Positions 6,720 to 11,958 of a stretch of DNA of 12,059 nucleotides are shown here, piece by piece. The first letter of the stretch is position 1, and the number at the start of each line of letters is the position of its first letter. Source of the DNA: Gammaproteobacteria bacterium. GTDB lineage: Bacteria > Pseudomonadota > Gammaproteobacteria > UBA6429 > Thiohalophilaceae. The notes beneath the pieces are model-generated. The model did not search any database, was not told the DNA's origin, and saw nothing but the letters and a program-made list of their open reading frames with translations. A program made the translations under genes and the position numbers. The stretch spans positions 1 through 12,059 of the forward strand of contig DRJN01000402.1 of NCBI GenBank assembly GCA_011052165.1. The letters run 5' to 3'.

Positions 6720-6836
6720 CTCTTTGGGTTTAATTCTCCGCTGCTTGCAGCGAAAAACAGTAGGATGGGTAGAGCGAAGGGAAACCCATCAGCAGGGTAC
6801 AGTTTAATACCCCGTCCGCTTGCGGCGGAGTTTTTT
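6714..6836 (-). repeat. Repeat family B, copy 1 (downstream of cheR)
   Basis: This ~120-bp element matches the reverse complement of about 11100-11222 over nearly its whole length, with scattered changes. It contains three hairpins: CGCTGC-TT-GCAGCG (6739-6752), GATGGGT...ACCCATC (6764-6790) and a CCCCGTCCG...GCGGCGG stem (about 6811-6828). The first hairpin differs from the other copy at two positions on each arm, and pairing is kept. Read with cheR, the element starts only a few bases after the cheR stop. It could supply the cheVR 3' end. Confidence 0.8.
6753..6790 (-). terminator. Candidate cheVR terminator inside repeat B
   Basis: On the minus strand, the stem GATGGGT/ACCCATC (6790-6764, 7 bp, with possible extra pairing in the 13-nt loop) is followed after six bases by five U residues (6757-6753), then by a second short hairpin. 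The U-tract is short and displaced, so this is a moderate rather than strong intrinsic terminator. The same arrangement occurs after flgN at 11146-11183. Confidence 0.45.
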
Positions 6837-6840
6837 ATAC

Positions 6841-7677
6841 TCAGCCCTTGAGCCGGTACACGACCCCTTCAGGGTAACGCACCATTTCATAGGCTTTGCT
6901 GTAGCCGGTGGGAGACTCGGATCCCCCCAGAAACAGCAGTCCGCCAGGTTTAAGCACCTGAGCCATACGATCAAGAATGTCGGTTTTCAGCTCACTGGCA
7001 AAATAGATCAATACATTGCGGCAAAAAATGATGTCAAACTTCCCCAGCAAGGTATAACTGTTCAAGAGATTCAATTCAGTAAAACGAGTCCCCATACGAA
7101 TTTCGGGTTTCACCGTCCAGCCGCCATCCTTGTTGTCCATAAAGAACCGTTGCCGGCGCTCATCCGTCAAACCTCGCCCCATACTCAGTTCATCATACTT
7201 GGCATCCTGGGCAGCCTTGATAACAGTCGGTGAAATATCCGTGCCGACAATTTCCACTCGACTGTTCAATACTCCGGGGTTAAGCTGCTTGAACTCGTGG
7301 AGCGTCATACTGATAGAATAGATTTCCTGCCCCGTAGAACTGGCTGCCGACCAGATCCGCAGGGGATTGATCTTCTGCTTGCCCAGCTCGGGCAAAAGTG
7401 AGTTTTTCAGCATCTCGAAAGGGTAGCGATCACGAAACCAACTGGTCTCGTTAGTGGTCATGGCGTCGACGATGCGTTCCTTGAGTTTGGCATCCCGACC
7501 CTGGCGCAACTTTTCCAGCATATCAGAGAGACTGGGATAAGACAGTTCCTCAGACAGGCGGTTCAGGCGACTGGTGACCAGATAATGCTTGTTCTCACCC
7601 AGAACAATGCCACAGGCATCTTCCAGAATCTTCCGAAAAGCGTCATAATCTGCATCTGAAAGTTTTAGTTGGGACAC
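6841..7677 (-). CDS. cheR: Chemotaxis protein methyltransferase CheR
   Basis: CheR transfers methyl groups from S-adenosylmethionine to glutamates of chemoreceptors, the adaptation step opposed by CheB. The 278-residue product has the N-terminal helical domain (LVTSRLNRLSEEL at 33-45), the TTNETSWFRD motif at 74-83, the SAM-binding segment WSAASSTGQE at 109-118 (Q117 replaces the commoner E of STGEE), GTDIS at 145-149 with the ribose-binding acid, and FCRNVLIYF at 218-226 followed by KPGGLLFLGGSES. No C-terminal receptor-tethering domain or pentapeptide is evident. It starts with GTG at 7677; AAGGA is 10-11 nt upstream. It lies 52 nt after cheV and should be co-transcribed from the cheV sigma-28 promoter. 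Confidence 0.96.
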   Translation of the reverse strand: MSQLKLSDADYDAFRKILEDACGIVLGENKHYLVTSRLNRLSEELSYPSLSDMLEKLRQGRDAKLKERIVDAMTTNETSWFRDRYPFEMLKNSLLPELGKQKINPLRIWSAASSTGQEIYSISMTLHEFKQLNPGVLNSRVEIVGTDISPTVIKAAQDAKYDELSMGRGLTDERRQRFFMDNKDGGWTVKPEIRMGTRFTELNLLNSYTLLGKFDIIFCRNVLIYFASELKTDILDRMAQVLKPGGLLFLGGSESPTGYSKAYEMVRYPEGVVYRLKG

Positions 7678-7729
7678 GTATAGCAGGTTCCTTATCCGGA
7701 AGCGCGGAGGCCGGTTATTATTGTGGGAT

Positions 7730-8662
7730 TCAAGACGGGGTAATACCCTTGCTTTTTAGGAGTGAACGCACGGATTTGGCCAGCTCTTCTGCGTTAAATT
7801 TGGGTACAAACATATCAGCGCCAACCTGACTCACCATGTTTTTGTTGAAGGTACCACTCAAAGAGGTATGCAGCAAAACAGGTAAAGCCTTGAGCTGCTC
7901 GTTCTTGCGGATTTCAGCCGTCAGGGTATAACCATCCATTTCCGGCATTTCAACGTCCGAGATAACCGCATCAATCTGATCGTGAATATTTTTATTATCC
8001 TTACTCATGCTCAGCAGAGTATCAACCCCTTCCCGTCCGTTTTTTGCCAGTATACAGTCCATCCCCAGTTGCTCAAGCGTTCGTTTGATCTGGTTTCTGG
8101 CCACACTGGAATCATCCACTACCAGTAGACGGATAGGACGGTCATTCGCTCCTTCCAGTTGCGTCGTATCCGAGATATCCGTCATTACGCCGACAAGTTC
8201 GGCCAGAATTTTTTCGACATCAATGAGTTCAATCAATTCTCCGTCCACTTCGGTGACAGCCGTCATATAGTTTTGGGAACCCAGGCCCCTGGGGGGAGTT
8301 TTAATATCTTCCCATTTCATATTAATGATACGATCGACTGCGGTCACCAGAAAACCCTGCACCGTGCGATTGTATTCAGCGACAATCACAAAAGCCTCAT
8401 CGACATTTTCAATGGGTCTTTTACCAATCGCCATACCTAAATCCAGTATGGATATTGTTCTGCCTCGCATATTGGTAATGCCGCGTACGATGGGATTAGC
8501 ACTGGCCATGCGCGTGAGTGGTGGACACTGAATCACTTCCTGAACCTTGAACACATTGATGCCAAAACGCTGATGCCCCCCCAGGGTAAATAACAGGAGT
8601 TCAAGTCTGTTTTCACCTACCAGCCGGGTCCTCTGATCCACCCCATCCAAAATACCTGCCAT
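7730..8662 (-). CDS. cheV: Chemotaxis coupling protein CheV (CheW-REC)
   Basis: CheV couples receptors to the CheA kinase and carries a receiver domain that adjusts coupling when phosphorylated. From the start at 8662 it has 310 residues: a CheW-like domain (about 15-160; LELLLFTLGGHQRFGINVFK, then VRGITNMRGRTISILDLGMAIG) and a C-terminal receiver (about 177-305) with acidic pair D183/D184, phospho-acceptor D236 in SDVEMPEMDGY, T266 and K288. All key receiver residues are intact. The frame allows an ATG four codons earlier (8674), but GGAG stands 6 nt before the 8662 ATG, and MAGILDGVDQRTRLVG matches the N-terminus I know for CheV, so 8662 is preferred. It precedes cheR, and both are divergent from flgA. 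Confidence 0.96.
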   Translation of the reverse strand: MAGILDGVDQRTRLVGENRLELLLFTLGGHQRFGINVFKVQEVIQCPPLTRMASANPIVRGITNMRGRTISILDLGMAIGKRPIENVDEAFVIVAEYNRTVQGFLVTAVDRIINMKWEDIKTPPRGLGSQNYMTAVTEVDGELIELIDVEKILAELVGVMTDISDTTQLEGANDRPIRLLVVDDSSVARNQIKRTLEQLGMDCILAKNGREGVDTLLSMSKDNKNIHDQIDAVISDVEMPEMDGYTLTAEIRKNEQLKALPVLLHTSLSGTFNKNMVSQVGADMFVPKFNAEELAKSVRSLLKSKGITPS

Positions 8663-8702
8663 ACCCTGCTCCATTGATACTCATGTTTCAGACATAGAAT
8701 TA

Positions 8703-8729
8703 TTATCGGCTGGCCCAGGCTTTACTTAA
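8703..8729 (-). promoter_or_regulatory. Sigma-28 (FliA) promoter of cheVR
   Basis: Read on the minus strand the site is TTAAGTAA-N11-GCCGATAA. The -10 is a perfect match to the FliA consensus, and the -35 is a partial match to TCAAGTTT/TAAAGTTT at the correct spacing. The -10 ends 40 nt before the cheV ATG at 8662. cheVR is a late, FliA-dependent unit in P. aeruginosa, in agreement. Confidence 0.85.
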
Positions 8730-8764
8730 GCATGGGGTCTCGAACAAAAAATGATTTCAACTAC

Positions 8765-8780
8765 TCACGATTCATAGTGA
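8765..8780. promoter_or_regulatory. 16-bp dyad in the cheV-flgA divergent region
   Basis: TCACGATTCATAGTGA is a near-palindrome: TCAC/GTGA outer arms and AT/AT inner pairs. It lies 36 bp upstream of the cheV sigma-28 site and about 235 bp upstream of the flgA sigma-54 site. It could be a regulator binding site or chance; I cannot assign a protein. Confidence 0.2.
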
Positions 8781-8855
8781 TGACATCGTTTTTAAAAGAT
8801 CTGATTTTTTCAGCGGCTTCTATGTCAATTCAAAGGATAACTATTCAGCTCGCTT

Positions 8856-8924
8856 GGGCAGGGTCTCCGGACACCGCCCACTCAATACCTTGGTGCGTTA
8901 TTCAAGGAAAGGCGCACCCGTAGG
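8856..8924. other. Two hairpins in the cheV-flgA spacer
   Basis: The 456 bp between the cheV and flgA starts hold no convincing gene. Besides the promoters there are two fold-backs here: GGGC...GGT-C-TCCGGA-C-ACC-GCCC at 8856-8879, and GGTGCG...CGCACC at about 8892-8918 with the flanking CCGTAGG often seen beside such palindromes. They look like worn intergenic repeat remnants. No second copy is in this window. Confidence 0.3.
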
Positions 8925-9014
8925 TGGCGGCTGAATAAAATGAAGCCCAATCCTGCCGAGGCTCCAAATGTTAATCCAAAAGACCTCCCCTGCTACGCCA
9001 CGATAGTCTGGCTA

Positions 9015-9030
9015 TGGCATATCAATTGCA
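9015..9030 (+). promoter_or_regulatory. Sigma-54 promoter of flgA
   Basis: TGGCAT-N5-TTGCA, with GG and GC ten bases apart, is identical in its half-sites to the flgB promoter. Transcription would begin near 9041, about 78 nt before the chosen flgA ATG at 9119. The site covers the codons just after the more upstream ATG at 9014, so translation cannot start there on this transcript. In P. aeruginosa flgA belongs to an early sigma-54/FleQ class, which fits. Confidence 0.75.
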
Positions 9031-9037
9031 TTATTCA

Positions 9038-9056
9038 CGGGCACAGCCATTGCCCG
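9038..9056 (+). promoter_or_regulatory. Leader hairpin or second sigma-54-like site before flgA
   Basis: CGGGCA and TGCCCG form a perfect 6-bp stem with a 7-nt loop. Within it, GGGCAC-N5-TTGCC also has the GG-N10-GC spacing of a sigma-54 promoter, 24 bp downstream of the first site. It is either a hairpin at the very 5' end of the flgA mRNA or an overlapping alternative promoter. The symmetry makes the hairpin reading at least as likely. Confidence 0.35.
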
Positions 9057-9118
9057 AACTGCCAACACAGCCGTGTAATGCTGATACTTTTTGTAGTTTC
9101 AATACCTTAGGAACTCTC

Positions 9119-9928
9119 ATGCTTCATCTACAGAGACAACATGACGTCAAAATACCGGCGAATCTATCATTTAGTCTTTTTAACAGCTTGTTATCTAAAG
9201 AAATAACTTTTAATGCCGATACTCTCTATCGAAGACACTGGCCAGCCCTCCTGATAATCATTTTGCTACTGGCATTCTCAGTTGAAGCCTGCGCCCGGGA
9301 TTATGAATCCATTGAGAACATACGCCACACCATGCAACACTATATAAAGAATAATCTGCTACAGGGCAAAAACAGTGGCTATGAAATCGGAGATCTCGAT
9401 CAGCGCCTTAGGCTGGATAAATGCGACCGGCCACTTGAGATATTTGACTCCGGTAATACCCGGCTTATTGGGCACAGCAGTCTTGGCGTACGTTGCCGGG
9501 GCAGCAAAATGTGGACAATCCATGTCCCTATCAATATCATTCGCTACGCAAGGGTACTGGTGGTGAAAGAGAACTTGTCCCGAGGAAGTATTCTGCACGC
9601 CAGTGATCTTACAACCCGGCGGCTTAATGTTTCCCGACTTTTCAACGGTTATTTTACAGACAGAACCGAGGTTCGCGGTAAAGTCCTGAAACGCAGCCTG
9701 CGCCGTGGCGATATTTTGACTAATGGCATGCTGGACGTGCGAAAACTGATCAAACGAGGTGATATTGTTACTATTATGGCCTCCAGCGGCACATTGGCTA
9801 TCCGCGTCGAAGGGGAAGCCCTCATGGATGGCCGCAAAGGTGATCTCATCCGGGTCAGAAATCATAGCAGCAACCGCGAAATTCAAGCTGTAGTCGTGGC
9901 CACAGGTGTGGTCAAGGTCAGTATGTAA
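9119..9928 (+). CDS. flgA: Flagellar P-ring assembly chaperone FlgA
   Basis: FlgA is a periplasmic chaperone needed to assemble FlgI into the P ring. From 9119 it has 269 residues: a basic N-region ending in YRRHW, a hydrophobic core at about 42-54 (PALLIIILLLAFSV), and an ACA-RD cleavage site. An N-terminal domain with two cysteines (DKCDRPLEIF and GVRCRG) follows, then the C-terminal SAF-type beta-clip region (VLVVKENLSRGSILHASDLTT, RRGDILTNGMLD, RVEGEALMDGRKGDLIRVRN). AGGA stands 6 nt before this ATG. The frame extends to an ATG at 9014, rejected because it lies at the sigma-54 promoter and has no ribosome site. The roughly 40-residue N-region before the hydrophobic core is unusually long, so a still later non-ATG start cannot be excluded. 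It is divergent from cheVR and upstream of flgMN. Confidence 0.93.
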   Translation: MLHLQRQHDVKIPANLSFSLFNSLLSKEITFNADTLYRRHWPALLIIILLLAFSVEACARDYESIENIRHTMQHYIKNNLLQGKNSGYEIGDLDQRLRLDKCDRPLEIFDSGNTRLIGHSSLGVRCRGSKMWTIHVPINIIRYARVLVVKENLSRGSILHASDLTTRRLNVSRLFNGYFTDRTEVRGKVLKRSLRRGDILTNGMLDVRKLIKRGDIVTIMASSGTLAIRVEGEALMDGRKGDLIRVRNHSSNREIQAVVVATGVVKVSM

Positions 9929-9949
9929 GCATGTTTTTTATATTTACTA

Positions 9950-9976
9950 TCAAGTTTCAGGGCAGCACGCCGCTAC
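9950..9976 (+). promoter_or_regulatory. Sigma-28 (FliA) promoter of flgMN
   Basis: TCAAGTTT-N11-GCCGCTAC, in the 123-nt flgA-flgM spacer, matches the FliA consensus (TAAAGTTT or TCAAGTTT, N11, GCCGATAA) at the -35 and at most -10 positions. The flgM ATG lies about 75 nt downstream. This puts the anti-sigma factor under control of the sigma factor it inhibits, the usual late-class feedback for flgMN. Confidence 0.88.
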
Positions 9977-10051
9977 ATCGGACAGCGATCTATAGGTCAC
10001 TACCGACTCCGCCAGCTGCGAAGCCGTCAAATAGATCCAGGAGCAGTTACC

Positions 10052-10372
10052 ATGGCTAATGACATTACAAGTATCCATTCATCCCGACTCCAGCAATCCG
10101 GGGGCCGCCAGTCTCAACGACTTGATGAAGCGGATAGCAAAGGGAGCAGCGATACCACCCGCAGGATGTCATCTGATGGCGCGGATAAGGTCAGCCTGAC
10201 CAGCACGGCTGCGCGCCTGAAAGATATCGAACACCGCCTCGCCTCTCAAACTTCGGTGGATAACCATCGTGTCAAACAGGTAAAATCAGCCATCAGCAAT
10301 GGCGAATACAATGTTGACCCAGACCGCGTTGCCCACAAAATGATCAACTTCGAAGACTCACTGCATTCCTGA
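10052..10372 (+). CDS. flgM: Anti-sigma-28 factor FlgM
   Basis: FlgM binds FliA (sigma-28) and holds late flagellar genes off until the hook is finished, when FlgM is exported through the flagellar type III channel. The 106-residue product has a low-complexity, Ser/Gln/Arg-rich N-terminal half, probably disordered and carrying the export signal. A conserved C-terminal sigma-binding segment runs from about 46 to 102 (KVSLTSTAARLKDIEHRLAS, then VKQVKSAISNGEYNVDPDRVAHKMINFE). The AGGAG site lies 8 nt before the ATG. flgN follows after 28 nt, and the pair has its own FliA promoter. Length is typical. Confidence 0.95.
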   Translation: MANDITSIHSSRLQQSGGRQSQRLDEADSKGSSDTTRRMSSDGADKVSLTSTAARLKDIEHRLASQTSVDNHRVKQVKSAISNGEYNVDPDRVAHKMINFEDSLHS

Positions 10373-10400
10373 GTGATATTTACCCTGTCAGAGCGAAATC

Positions 10401-10877
10401 ATGGCTATTGCTGAACTCAGCCTTATCCTTCAGGATATTACCGAACACCTGACGCAGCTTGTGCGTACGCTGGAAAGCGAACATCTGGCCCTCGTTGACA
10501 ATGATCTGGATGCCATCATCCAGGCAGCAAGTGACAAGAATCGCTCGTTTGAACTTCTCGAAGATCTGGAAAAGGAACGTCACGCTCTGCTACTGGCAGC
10601 GGGACTTGATTTTGACCGTAACGGCATTATGGCTTATCTGCAACGCGGCACACCCCGGACAAGGAGCGAAACGGCCACCCTCTGGCAGCAGATCGAAACC
10701 CTGACCCACCGATGCCGCAAGCAAAACCAGATCAACGGCATTATGCTGGAAAAAAACCGCCGCCGCACCGAAAAAGCCCTGGCGATATTGAAAGGCCAGA
10801 CCCCACAGACCGCCACCTACACGGCTAGCGGCGAAACCTGCCACACCCAACCACGCCACAGTCTGGCCAAAGCCTGA
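10401..10877 (+). CDS. flgN: Flagellar export chaperone FlgN
   Basis: FlgN is the cytoplasmic type III chaperone for the hook-filament junction proteins FlgK and FlgL. The 158-residue product is almost entirely helical and rich in Leu, Glu, Lys and Arg: ELSLILQDITEHLTQLVRTL at the start, a long charged middle with possible coiled coil (about 25-65), the family-typical CRKQNQINGIMLEKNRRRTE at about 105-124, and a C-terminal LAILKGQTPQTATYTASGE that matches the usual RG..G....Y...G ending. It follows flgM by 28 nt with only a weak AGAGCGA ribosome site, consistent with co-transcription. FlgK and FlgL are not in this window. Confidence 0.93.
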   Translation: MAIAELSLILQDITEHLTQLVRTLESEHLALVDNDLDAIIQAASDKNRSFELLEDLEKERHALLLAAGLDFDRNGIMAYLQRGTPRTRSETATLWQQIETLTHRCRKQNQINGIMLEKNRRRTEKALAILKGQTPQTATYTASGETCHTQPRHSLAKA

Positions 10878-10967
10878 AAAAAATACAGTAACTTTCTGTC
10901 TCCCATAGCCGCAAGCCTTAGCCGGTGCTAAAATAGAGGTCGTTTTATGGGAATCTGATTAATTCTG

Positions 10968-11085
10968 CCGTTCGTGGTGAACCCCTCGACTTCGCTCAGG
11001 AGAGTCCTGTCGAACCGTTCGTGGTGAGCCCTTCGACTTTGCTCAGGAGAGCCTTGTCGAACCGTTCGTGGTGAGCCCTGTCGAA
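10968..11085 (+). repeat. 47-bp tandem repeat, 2.5 copies
   Basis: Unit 1 (10968-11014) and unit 2 (11015-11061) are each 47 bp, beginning CCGTTCGTGGTGA and ending TGTCGAA, and differ at a few positions. Unit 3 (11062-11085) lacks the 23-bp middle with the TCAGGAGAG segment and runs into CCATGAAC. The first bases of unit 3 and this tail form an imperfect hairpin (GTTCGTGGT...ACCATGAAC). Palindromes of this GTTCGTGGTGAG type are, to my knowledge, common between genes in many proteobacteria. It lies after flgN, and no gene is present. Confidence 0.8.
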
Positions 11086-11100
11086 CCATGAACAGAAATA

Positions 11101-11222
11101 AATCACCCCGCCGCAATCGGACGGGGTATTAATCTGTAACGTACTGATGGGTTTCGCTTCGCTCTACCCATCCTACTGTTTTTCGTGGCAAGCCACGGAG
11201 AATTAAACCCAAAGAGATTAAT
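11101..11222 (+). repeat. Repeat family B, copy 2 (upstream of tRNA-Ala)
   Basis: This is the inverted partner of 6714-6836. It has a strong ACCCCGCCG-CAAT-CGG-A-CGGGGT stem at 11105-11127 (9 bp with one bulge), GATGGGT...ACCCATC at 11146-11172, and CGTGGC-AA-GCCACG at 11184-11197, ending with ATTAAT (11217-11222). Read in the direction of flgMN it has the same orientation that copy 1 has relative to cheVR. It ends 24 bp before the tRNA-Ala gene. Confidence 0.8.
11146..11183 (+). terminator. Candidate terminator downstream of flgMN (in repeat B)
   Basis: The 7-bp stem GATGGGT/ACCCATC is followed after six bases by TTTTT (11179-11183) and another short hairpin. It could stop flgMN read-through before the tRNA genes, though it is ~270 bp past flgN. 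The U-tract is short, so confidence is limited. Confidence 0.4.
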
Positions 11223-11246
11223 CAGACTTTTCCTGTTGTTAAATAT

Positions 11247-11322
<76 letters not shown>

Positions 11323-11334
11323 TTTTCCTCATAG

Positions 11335-11411
11335 GCCCCGGTAGCTCAGCAGGATAGAGCAGCCGCCTCCTAAGCGGCAGGTCGGACGTTCGAATCGTCT
11401 CCGGGGCACCA
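11335..11411 (+). tRNA. tRNA-Arg (anticodon CCT)
   Basis: The acceptor GCCCCGG (11335-11341) pairs fully with CCGGGGC. The D stem is GCTC/GAGC, the anticodon stem GCCGC/GCGGC encloses loop CTCCTAA with anticodon CCT, the T arm is GGACG-TTCGAAT-CGTCT, and CCA is encoded. It reads AGG arginine codons. Genes for this tRNA are often integration sites for mobile elements, but no integrase or repeated 3' end is seen in the following 650 bp. Confidence 0.95.
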
Positions 11412-11585
11412 ACTCCACAATGACGGACATGCGAACAGTAATTCGATATAGGTAACCCCCCGCCTCAGGCGGTGAGACTCAAACAGGTTCTGCCGTTCCG
11501 TCGTGCAGAGGAGGTGCTGGTTTACTATGAGGCATCATGAGTGGGTGGCAAAGCCAAACTCAAGTTAGCTATTATTGAAACACCG

Positions 11586-11677
11586 GTAGGGTGGGCACGG
11601 GTTTTGTGCCCACGCGGTTCTTTGCATTGGCAACCGAAGGAGGTGCCTGTGGTGCACAAAACTCGTGCCCACCCTAC
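11586..11677. repeat. Inverted repeat with GTAGGGTGGGCACG arms
   Basis: The left arm (11586-11608, starting GTAGGGTGGGCACGGG) and the right arm (11655-11677, ending CGTGCCCACCCTAC) are complementary over 23 bases with one mismatch. The intervening segment is about 46 bp. The left arm also lies in a smaller perfect palindrome, GTGGGCAC...GTGCCCAC (11591-11613). Palindromes of this type are, to my knowledge, frequent between genes in gammaproteobacteria. No transposase is encoded. Confidence 0.75.
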
Positions 11678-11747
11678 AAATTCTATAAAAGACGGCAGGA
11701 ATAAAAAGCGAAAAATGAGGTTGCCAGGCAATTTAACTGTAACCAAT

Positions 11748-11765
11748 AGCCCCTTCCAGGGGGCT
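11748..11765 (+). terminator. Terminator-like hairpin AGCCCC/GGGGCT
   Basis: The 6-bp G+C-rich stem AGCCCC/GGGGCT with a 6-nt loop is followed by TTCAT. The poor U-tract makes it weak as an intrinsic terminator. It lies 340 bp past the tRNA pair, with no gene in between. Confidence 0.3.
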
Positions 11766-11773
11766 TTCATCAT

Positions 11774-11794
11774 ACCACCCGCTCTGCGGGTGGT
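11774..11794. repeat. Perfect 9-bp hairpin ACCACCCGC/GCGGGTGGT
   Basis: This is a perfect 9-bp stem with a TCT loop, closely following the AGCCCC hairpin. GGTTGATTAAT follows, the same ATTAAT motif seen at edges of the other repeats. It is probably another short palindromic repeat unit; its function is unknown. Confidence 0.5.
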
Positions 11795-11834
11795 GGTTGA
11801 TTAATTCCGACTTTCGCTGAAATCGAAACTCTCC

Positions 11835-11855
11835 CTTCTCTCCCAAGGAGAGAAG
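11835..11855. repeat. Hairpin CTTCTCTCC/GGAGAGAAG
   Basis: A perfect 9-bp stem has a CAA loop. The pyrimidine arm resembles the CCCTCTCCC arm inside family A elements, and a further isolated CCCCTCTCCCC lies at about 11902-11912. It may be a diverged relative of the family A core. Confidence 0.45.
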
Positions 11856-11958
11856 ACCGGAATGAAGGCGTGAATAAAAAACCCTATCTTATCTAATCAA
11901 GCCCCTCTCCCCGAGCTGTCTCCTATACGCAAATATTGAGCTTTTTCTAGACGTTAGT

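Noticed and set aside
6803..6836. Plus-strand intrinsic terminator (GC stem followed by TTTTTT at 6831-6836)
   Set aside because: No plus-strand gene lies upstream that it could serve. It is an edge of repeat B, though it could limit antisense transcription into cheR.
8663..8674. cheV start at 8674
   Set aside because: It has no good ribosome site; 8662 has GGAG at 6 nt and gives the usual CheV N-terminus. The ATG at 8684 is out of frame.
8732..8923. 63-codon plus-strand frame in the cheV-flgA spacer
   Set aside because: It has no ribosome site and no recognisable domain, runs across hairpins and the dyad, and begins at the edge of the cheV promoter.
9014..9118. N-terminal extension of flgA to an ATG at 9014
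   Set aside because: The ATG sits at the sigma-54 promoter itself and lacks a ribosome site; 9119 has AGGA at 6 nt.
10968..11085. CRISPR array
   Set aside because: The units are directly adjacent with no variable spacers, and no cas gene is near.
10928..11116. 62-codon minus-strand frame
   Set aside because: It is encoded by the 47-bp tandem repeat and has a repetitive product; an artefact of the repeat length.
11525..11804. Overlapping 82- and 87-codon frames on both strands
   Set aside because: Both read through the GTAGGGTGGGCACG inverted repeat and the hairpins. The similar products on opposite strands come from the palindrome.
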